DNA from: Nemopilema nomurai
Lineage: Eukaryota > Cnidaria > Scyphozoa > Rhizostomeae > Rhizostomatidae
DNA length: 64,000 bases
Reading direction: 5' to 3'
Assembly: GCA_003864495.1 (NCBI GenBank)
Contig: ML133376.1
Location: 558,001 to 622,000 of the forward strand
The translations under genes and the position numbers were made by a program. A model generated the notes under the pieces. It did not search any database and was not told the origin of the DNA. It saw only the letters and a list, made by a program, of their open reading frames with translations. The first letter of the stretch is position 1; each line of letters begins with the position of its first letter. Positions 9,901-21,900 of this stretch are shown piece by piece.

Positions 9901-12900
9901 GTCTTTCGTCAATGCTGCGTTCTTTTACCCAAACATACAGAAGGCGAAGGCCACCCCTGTAGAAATCAGGGTGGAAAGAGACCCAGAGCAGAGTCGGTTC
10001 ATAGCTAAAGCGCTGATTATTATCCAACAAATGGTCAACAAAACCGGGGGCTATGTAGGTGGCTTCAACGTGGCAAACGCAGTGGAGGAGTCTCAGTTGC
10101 AGGCATTGAAGGGTCAATTAAAAGGCGTTCGTGACGAATGTCTTGGCATTGACCATTTAAATGTAAGCAGCAACATTACCCAGCCTGATTTATCTATACA
10201 TCGTCGTTAAATGTCAATCTTCCCTAGTGATAGCAATGCAGAATAAAGGATGGAAGTTCTTTGGTCTGCTTTCGGGCAGCACAAGCCGCAAATCCATTCA
10301 GCCTACAAACAGTCTCCTGTAGCGGAAACAAAATGATTCTACAGACAAAAGTTATGAACTCTTACATAGCCATGGGAAAGTTTCACCCTCCAAGAGGAAA
10401 CAGAATTGTAAAAGGGGTCACAAAAAATGCTCTATCTAATTTGACAGAGATTGTAGGTTAGCCACTCAGTCAATATAAAAAGCTGTACTTGAGGGTCTTT
10501 TTTCATTATTTGTCAGCACTGGTTTCTCAAATCAAATTTCTAATGTATCATGTATTCGTATAAAAACGTTTATTAAATATAGTTTCGATACTATTGTCCT
10601 AGGCTCTGATAGCTGATGTTTTGTTGCTGATTGAAACGATAGAAATCTGTGAATATCTTGGTGTCAGCCAATCCATAGCCATTTTGAAGGAGTCTCAATG
10701 CCTCGCCGACGAAGTTCAAGCGCTCGTCAGATTGCCTTGGTCAACAAAGATGGCTCCTCGTCTGCTACGGCTTGAAAGTCTGCTTGAAACTCAATGCAGT
10801 GAAGAAACGAGAGCAATAATATTTGTGAAAACCCAAGTATCGGCCATGCATTTATTTCATTATTTGGAAAAGAAGTTTCCTGATCTGAGCCCTGGCATTG
10901 TTTTGGGACACGGTGGATTTAATGGAATGAATTGGGACGAAGAGCAAAGACCTACACTTAGGGATTTCAGGAAAGGAAAAAAAAAGCTACTTGTAGCAAC
11001 GTCGGTTTTAGAAGAAGGCCTAGATGTTGCAGAATGTGATTTGGTGATTCGTTATTCTGGTAAGTTGGCATTGCTTATTCGTTATGGCAAGATAAACCAT
11101 TGTCATATATGCACAAATTGACTCAAGGGTGGAGATGGTTAGAGGAAGTATGGGCCAACATGATTTCTACTTTATATGAAGACGTGATCTATTTTGCCAT
11201 GAAACCGGCCTATTGTTTTGTTGCTTTGCTTATGCCGGCAAAGTTCATGCGTATGCTTAGAGACACCATACGCTCCAGCGCATGGTTAAGAAAAAGATGC
11301 AATGCTAAAGTAGCAATAAATAAGAACACACTTATCGGACAAATTTCGTGAGCAAAAGGCCAGCTTGAGATTAGGCGTGTATATAACACAAGCATATATC
11401 TCACAAGCTATAACTTTCGTGAGCAAAAGGCCAGCTTGAGAACTGGCGTGTATAGAACACAAGCATTACATCAGTAGCTAGAACTCTGCTATACTCTACT
11501 CTATAGGGGTAGATTTTGGTTTAAAGATGATCCTGTTTATAGCACAATACGTCCTCCTGCTTTGTAGCCTCCTTGTCAGTCTACAACCTCATTTGCGTTT
11601 TGCTAGTATTTAATGCCATATTCATGCACTGGGAGATAACTTTTGTCACTCTCCAATAGTTCATCATATTTTATGATCGGAGAAAGGAGTCCTGTTTTCG
11701 TCAATTTGCTTGTTATTCACTGAAATTTGCTGGCGATAAACATTCGACAAACGCCTGTGATGAGCACCTTATTTTAGGTCCTAATACGTTGATAAACTTC
11801 ATACAAAGTCGCGGACGCGCTCGCAAAGAAGGAAGCAAATTCTACGTGTTTGCCGATGAGAACCAATCTAATGCCAAGGCTGAGCTTGAGGACCAGGAGA
11901 TCATTATGCGTTATCTCATTCAAGTGGAAGGCTCTAGGGATTGCCTTCCATCAGCGAGATCAAAACAAATAAAGGATGTTATTGTGAGTGACCAGCCTAT
12001 CCAGATGGGAGCTAGTTTTCAACCACAAGTGGAAGGTGAATTGACATCTTTGCAAGCAGCTATCTTAAATTGCAAGAGAGAATATGCGGAGTATAATAAA
12101 GTTCCTTTCATTTTGAATTTTTCTCGTGTTCAAAGCATAGACGCCATTTATGAATAACTTCAAGAGCTTTAATAGGGTTACCATACCACTACCAAAAGAA
12201 ACAGGAACCCAAGTTCAAGGAAAGACGAATTTTGCTCATGGTTTCTCGTCTCATTTGTACGCAAAATCCAGTTTGAACCAAAGTTCTCTTGAAAATTTCA
12301 TCAGTTTTATCCCTGCACCAAATGTTAATGTTTTGGATATCTAGAGTTTTAGCTAAAAGCGATAGTATTTCGTGTTGTGACGAGATATTTTCCCCCACAT
12401 AACTGAATCACGCACAGGGGCAACTAATTTTGGGTATGCCTTCGCTGTCAGGCAATGCTGTGTGAAACGTGACATTACAGACAAGCACATTCTCGAATAT
12501 CCAGCCGTACACTTAAAAAATAATATTCTCTTTCTGGTTCAGTTCCCCGAGCCCCTTACACTCAGTTCAGTGCAGCGACGCTTTTATATATGGTCCACGT
12601 AATCACACCAGAACAATTTCTGATCCGCATATAACCTGTATTCCACTACAGCTACAATTAATTAAAATTATAAAATAAAGCAATTCAACAATCTCCCATA
12701 ATCTCATGTTTCAATGCCTTATAGATGATAAGAGTCGGCTTTTGGTGGTTGAGTTTTACTTGCGCTCGAAGGAAGATGAGACAAAGCTTTCAGACGCACT
12801 GGTTGGTGAAATTGAGGAAAAGTGTTTATTCAAGGTGCATCGACTGTGTTCTATCGACAAAGGTGCCGAAGTCGCATCTGGAACATCAAATGTCTTTACT

Positions 12901-15900
12901 GGTGGGGACAAGGCATACCTTACAAGCCTCAAGAGCGAATTGGATGATGTAGAGATTGCATATGAAGCGTTTTGCAAGCAATGGGACTTTGAACTTCATT
13001 CAATGCATCACAAGACTGAAACAACACGTGCTTGGTGCAAGCAGGAGCCCAAGAAGCCATTACTAACAGAGGTTCGAAGAGTTTGGAGTGTACTTTCGGT
13101 GGAATTTGGGAACTTCACGAGCAACCAAACATTTGAATGCTCCCATATAGAATGCAGAGCGGATGACGTGCCAGATTACTTGAACCTAGAGCTAGAGTTT
13201 AACCTTAAAAAAGACATAACTTTAAGGCTATCACAATCGAATAGTGTGTACGACCTGGCGTTTCCTCTGACGTCACTCCACGAATTTGCCATTCTCTGCG
13301 TCTCCCCAGACGGTGAAATGCTCCATCTCTACCTGCCTCTGAAAAGACCCCCAAAAATGAAGACAAGCGGCGGCTGTGATATGAAGCTCTCAAAAGCAGC
13401 GGTAGAGAATAAAGTCATTTGCTTTTCTTTTCTACCCGAATCATGGAAAGAGCTTAGAGAAGCTCTTGCTGTTCCTGAAATTATGCCAGTCTCCGTGTTT
13501 AACACGCGTATAAAGCACGATCTTGGATACCCACATTTACTAAAGATGAGAGAGGCGATCTTTAAGCGAATGCAGTCTCTGAACAATTGTTTATGGCTGA
13601 TGGAAGTATTGAAAGGAAACCGTGAGTTTTGTGTTCCGAACAGGGTTCTGTTGTTCCTTTACGAAAAGTTACAGATGGCGTACGACAATGGTCACACAGG
13701 TAATTCGTTTGCCTTCCATATCACACTTTTAAAGCTGTTATGCCTTTTGCGCTTCTATAGATACTGTATATAGAGTTTATAAAATTAAAATAAAGTTCCA
13801 AAGATGTATGAATGTAATGTAATGTATTAAAACACTGAAACATTACCAAAAGCTTTTGATTTCCAACATTATCTAAACCATTTCTTGGATCACGTCTTAG
13901 CCTCTTATCGCCTTTTTTTAGTTTCTTTTTCAATTATAAAGAAGTTTCTCTTGGATCATCAAGAAGGTTTCTCAGTTCTTTTGTTGTTCTGTAGACATAT
14001 GGGAGACCGCCATGAATCACGTGATCCAGCACGAGCACTGCTATTGGGTCGACCTAGAAGCAGCCTTTAACAGGGTTGAGAAAAGCTTGCAGAATCTGCC
14101 GGCATCTGCCATTTCATTGGCAAATGTCCCTATTCCAGCCAATCACAAGATGGTCAAGCGTGTAGTTATAACACCCAAAAGGCTCCTCTGCTTTCCTGAA
14201 AACCCCGTCGGAATGAACCGCCTGCTGCGTTACTATGGAGACGACTACGAATTCTTGATCGTTCAGTTCAAGGATGAACATTTCCGGGAACTCCAAGCAG
14301 ATGACAAGGAAGTAATATTACGCATAAGAAATTTCATTCTGAAAGGCTTCGAGGCTGTGAAGCACTATTGGTTCTTCTGTGCAAGTGCAAGTCAGCTGAG
14401 GAACAGGAAGGCCTACTTCGTTGCGGCTCACTCCTACGCAGAGGTCAGTTGTATATTATCAAAGGCCATTTCGAGACACTGGGTAATCAGTTTTTTGTCG
14501 ACAGGGCAACTAGATTCATCCAAAAAGGAGGATTTGTTGACGAAAACATTCACAGGCGGTAGAAATATCAAATCAACAGTCATGGTCTTGTTCACATATC
14601 AACGTGCAAATAGTTCGAGAGAGTCATACAAGAGGTGCTCATACTTTGATTAGTGCAGTGTTACTTTCACACAACCCTCAAGTACAACACCGAAGTGCAC
14701 CACTTCGTGTTAATTTAGGGAACTTGTTTTCACGTTATGTTTTGCTAGACAAAGGCTTCGCTTATACATTAAACAATAATTCAAAGATGCTTGAAGAGAA
14801 TCTTACTTTAAATCTTCTTAAGGAAGCATAAACAGATGTACATAGGCTTTTTCTATCAAACCAAAATACTTCAACGTCCGAACGGAGACTTGCACTCTTG
14901 ATAGAAATATCTAGGACAAAGCGAAATTGGAGGTATGCTTACCCAACTCTTTTTGAAAAAAATGGAAGCTGTGAGCACTAAACTTCAACTTTTAAAGAAA
15001 TTCTAAACAGCGTCTTTCAAAATTGCTGCTCTCTGCATCTTTCTGCTTTGCAAATCTTTTTGATTCTTTGGCGCGCCAAGACCAAGTCTAGTGCGCTTGC
15101 GTCGACTGAACATTGTCGATGGAGTGTCGAAAACGCTCTCGACACCTCTCAACAGTACCATGAACAATAGAAATGTTGAGACGACCCGCTGAAAATTGTA
15201 ATATGTCTAAACTCCGCTCAACATCACTGGACGAGGTGTTAAAACGCTCTCAACGTTTGCACTCCACAATTTTGATCAATGTATAGTGAAATGTTGAGAG
15301 CGCTTTATCAAGGCTTTATACAAAAACCATGTTATGCTATAGATCGTCTACTCAGACACAAGCTCAATGATTGTCATATATGTACCATATAATCTTTTGA
15401 TTTGTATTTGCAATGATTATCATAAAGGGGCCATATACTGCAAACTTTAAGGAGGCGCTATAAATATTCCAGAATTGCTTTTTGCTTAGTTCGCATTCAA
15501 AATCATTCTTCATTAGATCAGTGGAGAATGATTATTGTTTTTTTCTATTTTAAAAAGAATTAAGCTGTGTGAAAATTTTTGAATAAGAAACAAGGTTTTT
15601 CAGATCTCCACCAGTTTTTTATCAAAAGGTTATTTTTTAAAAGAATAGGGTCTATGTTCTAATTGTAAAATGTTTTCCTGACATAGGTTGAAAGGCTTCG
15701 GGCAAAGATCGTGCTTAATAGAAGCGAGCAGAAGTCCACAGCAAAGTATCTAAGTCGTCTCGGTTTGTTTTGCACTTCAGACAAACCAGTCCTACCGCTA
15801 ACAAGTGACAGAATGACAAAAGTTGATGACATGAGGGCACAGAATGGTGACTTGGTCACTGATGGTTGCGGTAAGTAGGCCCATAGAACTGGCATTTTGG

Positions 15901-18900
15901 CACATCTGCAACGTAATGGAACAAATTTGTTAGCATTGGCCCATTATTGATAGAAGAATACCGTGCTAAGCAGCAGAATACTTAAAAGATCGAATCTTAC
16001 TTGATATCGTATTTCAAGGAATAAATGTTGGCATTTTTCTAAGGCTATAGCCTTGCTTTTTGACGGGAAATCGATGGTTCCAAAACTCGGAAATCTCGAC
16101 CTTTGTGGAGACTTATTTTTTCGCGATACAACAAGATTGGCTTACAACGCTTGCAACATGCTTACACCATCTATTAGAATGCTTCTTATCTGTTATTCGA
16201 AAAGAAGATCTTGTTCCGAAATATAATTTCTCTCATTTTGGGCAGGACTTTACTGCACAAAATCGTATCGATGCAAAATAAGGTCGGGTTGCCTCTGTCC
16301 TTAGATTGTTTTTCCCGCCAACCATTTGAATCTAGTTTGCCTTTCCTTATCAAAGCTATTTTAAGTTGGAGCCACACTATAGCTACGATTCTAGATATCC
16401 TTATTTTAAAAGTAGAATCTGCCTTGCAGTTATCAATAGGCAGTAGTGAATTCAAAAGCGGTCTTAATGCAGGGAAAGTTTCTAGAGATGCGGCAGAAAA
16501 AATCTGGTCTGAACTGCAACTTGGTGGGGAACTTCCCGCTGCATTTCAAGTACGATTAGCAGGTATAAAAGGGGTGCTTGCTGTTGCCCGTGACAACGAT
16601 CCCCAGCTGCAACACGCTGACGTGATCTACAGAGATTCGATGCTAAAGTTCAAGAGTGACAACATCATTTTGGGCGTGGTTAACCATTCCAGCTACCACA
16701 AGCTGTTTCTCAATCGTGAGGTCATCACACTTCTGACGGCAATCGACGGCTTACTACGCAGATCAGAAGGAGCAGTTTGGTTGGTGGAGCCTACAATAAG
16801 AGCCTTGCACGAGAAAGCTCTCTGGGACGCAGCAAGCATTTTTGAAGATCCTGTAGCTGCTAGAAAGGCATTGGTGGAATTTCTGCCAGAGCGGACGGTG
16901 CTTAATGTTCAAGATTGTGGCTTCGACATTCTTACCGAACCATTTTGGTTTGGATTGCTGCGTAATGGTACACTCATATTCATAGTTGCCCTTCATTATC
17001 AATATTGATTGTGATCCTGCATACTGTAGCAGCAGCTTTTTGGATACTGATAGTGCTAGTTCGCAATTCCACCTTCAAGATTCCAGACTCGCTCTCATAA
17101 AACAGACATTCCTTTAATCTTCCCAAAAAAGGCTCCTTAAAAGCTTTACGTTGATCGTAATTCTTAGCGCTGCTGCTTTATGGTCTAATTCGGCCTTTAC
17201 TCTGATGGTTTTAAACTCTTGATAGCATAAAACAATAAACTTTATTTCCTAAGGATTGCTTTCTACCATAGGGTCTTGCTTTCTACAATTTGTAAATGTC
17301 GATCGTTTAAGTTCCCTTTGAGGCTGCGACCAGCCAGTGTTTGAGACCCTCCCCTACCAAGCAAGCAACCTAGTTCTAGCTGGAAAAAAGTACCTAGCTG
17401 AAGAGTTCTCGCGTCTCTAAAAGCTGTTTTCCCAATAAATTTCAGCCTACAGATTGTCAGTTGAAGATCTGAGGAAGAAGTCTAGAATACCATTGGAGCA
17501 GGGTTGTCTTCTAATGGGCATTGCTGACCCTATTGGGATTCTGAAGGACAACGAAGTGTTTGTCCAGGTACAAGAAAACCAAACCAAAGCCCCAATGAGC
17601 ATCGAAGGCCCAGTGTTGATTTATCGGAATCCGTGCCTGCACCCAGGAGATCTGCGTTGGGTAACAGCTGTCAATCCACCCTGCTTACGACGTTGGAAGA
17701 ACGTTCTCATTCTGCCAACTACGAATGTCAGTAATTCGTTGGCTGCTGATTGCAGTGGTGGAGATCTAGATGGAGATCTCTTTGCTGTTATTTGGGATGA
17801 GAGGTTCATTCCACCATGCCCTGTGAGGAATCCAGCATTGGATTACGCTGAGCTTTCGAAAGGGGCACCGGAAGACTTCTCTGTTGAGGATGAACGATCC
17901 ATGCTTGCAAGCGTGTTCTGTCGCGTCACAGAATGTGAATCACTAGGTAGCTAAATACGGTTTCTACAGAGAGTCTTCTGCTCCATCTTCTTCTAGCCCT
18001 TATCAACCTCCTCCTCTTCAGCCTTATCCTAAATTCCTCCACCTTTTCTTTATCCATCCTCCTTTGCCCCTATTCCACATACTCCTCCTTATAATAATAT
18101 TCCCTCTTTTCCAATAAATCATTCGCCCCCTCGTTTCTCTGATCCCTCTCCCCTTTTTTCGACTTTTCCTTTACTTCCTTTCTGCTCCTTCCATCTACTC
18201 TCCAACTTTTCCACCTCCTCCTTCTCTTCTCCCCTACACCTTTCCATTTCTTTTCTACCAACACAACCTCCGTCTCCCCTTCCATATCTTCGTTCTCCAC
18301 TTCGTCCTTTATCTCCTTTGTCATTAGCTACTCTTTTTTTCCCTTTCTTCCTTTTCTCTGACATCTTTCACCCCCTCTCCTCCACTTACCTCTCCTCTAC
18401 CTCCCTCTCCTCCACCTCCCTCTCCTCCACCTCCCTCTCCTCCACCTCCCTCTCCTTCACCTCCCACTCCTTCACCTCCCACTCCTTCACCTCCCTCTCC
18501 TCCACCTCCCTCTCCTCCACTTACCTCTTCTCCACCTTCGTCTCCTCCACCTCCCTCTCCTCCACTTCCCTCTCCTTCACCTCCCTCTTCTCCACCTCCC
18601 TTTCCTCTACCTCCCTCTCCTCCACCTCCCTTTCCTCCACCTCCCTTTCCTCCACCTCCCTCTCCTCCCTCTCCTCCCACTCCCTTTCCTCCACCTCCTT
18701 CACCTCCCTCCCCTCCACCTCCCTCTCCTTCTCCTCCCTCTCCTCCACCTCCCTCTCCTCTACCTCCCTCTCCTTCACCTCCCTCTCCTCCACCTCCCTC
18801 TCCTCCACCTCCACATCCCTTGCATCTTTTACGTCACTTTCTTTATTTTCATTGATGAATCACCTTTTTCTTGCAGGAAGAATAGCAAATCTTCACTTAG

Positions 18901-21900
18901 GCCTATGCGACCAAGTTGCGAAGGGTGCATGCGATGACCTTGCAATCGAGCTCGCCAAGTCCCAGTCACAAGCAGTTGATTTTCCAAAAACGGGCATTCT
19001 CCCCCTTGTACCAAAAGATGCATTGGGGTAAGTTCGTCTGTCAACAAGTAGAATAGAGACTTTCCGAATTAATGAAGAAAAGCTAAGCCTGGTTATCTCA
19101 GCTGCTTGTAACCTATTTTTGACACTACTTTTTTTTCCACAGGATCCGCTATCCTGATTTCATGGAGAAGGATTCTGGATATCCTTCCGAGAAAATTCTT
19201 GGTGACTTATATCGCAGGTGCAGATCATCAGTTTTCGATTTCGAGATGGCGATTGAAAAAACGAGACCTTACAAGTAAGTGGAAATTTCACCGCTAGATG
19301 TCCCAGTCTTCAATGCCCATGTCAAAATGAGGAATGATCGCAAAATTGGTTTGAGATCTTAATTCTAAGCATTTGAAATTTTAATAAAAATGTGGCTTTT
19401 TTAGTGGTCGCACTGTAAGAGTGAAATTTTGTGCCCGTTTTCCCAATTTGAAAATATAGAAAATTCTCGAAATTATCCAAACTTGGAATATCCAAATTAC
19501 CTTGCCTCGACAGATTGGATCCTGAGTTGATTGTAGATGGCTATGAGGGCTACATCGAAGATGCAAAAGAGAAATTCGAAGCATATAAAAACTGCATGCA
19601 AAGAGTATTGGTACACTATAGCTTGAAACGAGAGTCAGAGGTGGTTATGGGAAGCCCTTTAAGTTGGAGCCCGTTACTGACGGCAAACAAAGGCAAGATA
19701 ATGAAAACGATTGCCAGTGTTTATGAAGCGATATCAAAAAAGTACAGGGACGAGTTCTTCCGAAACGTTCCTTCTTTGGGCGAGCAAAGGAGAAAGGCAT
19801 CTGCATGGTATCAAGTTGCATACAACAATAGAGACTCAACGGTATGCAAACTGGCATTGAGCGTTGATTTCGAAATCAGTGCTTCTTGTGTTTTGTTTCA
19901 GTCGAACATTTACTCCTGGCACACAGCTTTAGGGATAATACTCCATAAGGAATAACCTTCTTATTAAGGAGGATCTTTATCTGCCCAACATGACTCAATC
20001 AGTAGATTAATGGTCGTGACCAATAGCCTAGAATGCCCCAAAATAATTCTTGATTTGTTAATTCGTAGAGCACTCAGACAAAACAATATACGTTCTGCTA
20101 GAATGTGGAGGCTGGTGGCTTTTAGTATCAAGTGTTAGGTGCCTAGAATACAGTGGAATTCGCACAGCTCCTCTTTAGAATGTTTTCTAATTCTCAAAAT
20201 CGTTTCAATCTAATGGCAACAAAATGACAAAGAAGTGTTAGATTTCAGTATCTCAGCATATAAGACACTAATAATTAATTCTGTAAGTAATGATGAGAAG
20301 GTTTCTACGGCTTTATGCATCACAACAGTTATGCTTTGTTCTAAACAGGTGATAAAAAGCTTCTTCAGTTTCGCCTGGATAGTACAAGACATTCTTTGTG
20401 GGATAAAGCAAGATAATAGAAACATGAATATACGAAGGCCAAACATGGTGCAAGAGCTGATCGAAGAAAGCATCTACTCATTCTTTTTCGAAAGCAAGTC
20501 ACGGCTTGAATCACTGATCGATTCAAAACAGAATATCATGCGCTGCATTAAAGCTGAGATTGATCGCGTTGCAGGGGAAATGTGCTTCGAGGTGGAGGCA
20601 TATGGCTCTTCATCAATATACCTATGCAGTGAAGAATCCGACCTTGATGTGTTCTTGAAGCCTCTTGAAGCAGCCTTTCAAAAATTTGTTCAAACAGGTA
20701 ATAGATTTGTTTACCAGCTCAAGAAAAATTCAATAACAATAATTCGAAAGTTTCTAATGAGTCATTTACAGCTCTTTCACTCATCGATGTCCAGTTGGTC
20801 TCGAGAAGATCACGCGGTCTTTCAACATTCAAGACGCATGCAGTAGCCTCGATATTATGGTTGTTCCTTTACAGTAGCTAATTTCAAATTTCGGATTCCA
20901 TTTGTTGCATCTTTCAATGGACTAAAACCAGCTAAATTTAATTGTATTTCGATTGTTTGTCCTTTCTTCTTTAGAAATTAATGCTACAGGCTGTAAAATA
21001 AACAGGGCGAGTTGTGAAAATGTTACTTGAAATTCAATACAACCCTATCTCTCAATGGAAAACTCAGACTTGGTTATTTGTAGCGGTTATGAGACAGAAG
21101 TGATGGAAGGTCGGATGCTTGGGCCACAAGGGTCTCTTCTCGATCCTTTCTTCATTGTCCACCGTGGTTTAATTGTTTCAGTTGCCGAGAATCAGTTGAA
21201 GGGAAATTATAGTGACCAAATGGCTGGCCAGATTGAAATTAGGCTAGTGCAAGCGTTTTTTCATTTTCAGCAATGCATTCGGTAAAAATGATTGTTAAAG
21301 ATGTGGTTAATATGTTGAACTTGATTGCTCACATGTAGCAATTGATTACAACAACAAGCTTTGCTATGCACGAACAGTTAGGCGTAGCAAGAGTATAGCA
21401 GTGACCAGATTGAAATCAACACAAGTATCACAAGGACTTAGGCTGGGACTGTGTCGTGTAATCTCGCCCTTAAAATACCTACACTTTAATCTGGAGTTCC
21501 GCGGATAGTTTGAGGAAAAACTTCATTCTGTGTATTGCTTGTCAGACGTGCTGATTTTTCAAAAGAGTCCTGCAATGTTTTCATATGTTTACAATCAATG
21601 TTCTGAAATTATCCGTAGCTCTAGAAAGATCTTTGCTATTAAAAGATGAGATTAAAAGAGTTATCACAATAACAGTTTTAAAGGACCAAATTCTAACTTC
21701 TAATTGCTGGAGAACACTTTACGAATATCGAGACACTACCGTTAATGTTTCACCTCATGTATCGCAAAATGCATTGGTTGGAAAGACCAAATTACTAATG
21801 TTTCTTCACAACTTCTTGCCATTTTTCTAGATTTACAAAAGTTCAGGAGGATTCCTTTAATGGAGCAGGCAAAATATTTCTTAGAGTCAGTCGTTTCAGG

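Larger units (their letters stand above)
7044..12035 (+). other. Exons 2-6: Dicer/RIG-I-type DECH-box helicase
   Basis: Five exons encode a complete superfamily 2 motor, roughly residues 142-645. Motifs in order: Q-like KDYQIDAY; Walker A in DTGLGKTLIA (K170, split by the 7125/8268 intron); Ia in LVDRIPLVFQQG; Ib in VLVITAG; motif II DECHH (266-270); motif III LTASP; motif IV AIIFVKTQVSA; then GHGG...GM, ATSVLEEGLDVAECDLVIRY (motif V); and motif VI QSRGRAR (569-575). DECHH together with EEGLD and QSRGRAR is the signature of the Dicer/RIG-I/DRH clade. ATPase and RNA translocation should be intact. The exon 6 donor (gaag|gtgaat) was chosen by phase; a stronger gtgagt at 11983 would break the frame. 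Confidence 0.85.
12725..20450 (+). other. Exons 7-15 (part): cellular QDE-1/RDR-type RNA-dependent RNA polymerase
   Basis: Residues about 646-1745. Family landmarks are co-linear with known RDRs: LYLPLKRPPK; TPKRLLCFPENP; NRLLRYYGDD; WFFCASASQLR; TDGCGKVSRDAAEKIW; PAAFQVRLAGIKGVL; LRKKSRIPL; GIADPIGIL; VLIYRNPCLHPGDLR; the catalytic DCSGGDLDGD with aspartates at 17763-17777; LGRIANLHLG; AVDFPKTG; YPDFM; KILGDLYRR; AWYQVAY; and SFAWIVQDIL. DLDGD coordinates Mg2+ in the double-psi beta-barrel fold of this family, distinct from the GDD of RNA viruses. Length and motif set look complete, with no internal stop. The enzyme should copy single-stranded RNA into complementary RNA, feeding siRNA production. 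Confidence 0.93.

Noticed and set aside
10261..10461. 66-codon ORF between helicase exons 4 and 5
   Set aside because: Removing it gives a standard Dicer/RIG-I-type helicase insert with correct phase; no motif content.
12036..12344. Continuation of helicase exon 6 and the following ORF (MNNFKSFNRV...)
   Set aside because: The first frame stops at 12155-12157 and cannot join exon 7 (which needs phase 1). The donor at 12036 does. Kept as intron, with moderate certainty.
18070..18814. Gly/Glu-rich (EREVEEREVEER) open frames on the - strand
   Set aside because: Same simple repeat on the complementary strand; no start context, splice signals or non-repetitive sequence.
18318..18870. Long Ser/Thr-rich open frame (SSTSLSS repeats) apparently continuous with an RdRP exon
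   Set aside because: It is the pyrimidine minisatellite read in frame. The conserved RdRP sequence (LGRIANLHLG) starts exactly after the acceptor ttttcttgcag at 18876 and joins in phase to exon 11.
12725..20450. Endogenous viral RNA polymerase
   Set aside because: The DLDGD barrel motif, DGCGK, and LYR and PDF motifs are those of cellular RDR/QDE-1 enzymes, and the gene has many spliceosomal introns.
21055..21285. 76-codon ORF (MENSDLVICSGYETEV...) between NTase exons
   Set aside because: Exons 20349-20697 and 21831-22303 join in phase across it, and the catalytic spacing is then normal. The ORF has no matching splice sites and no family I recognise.
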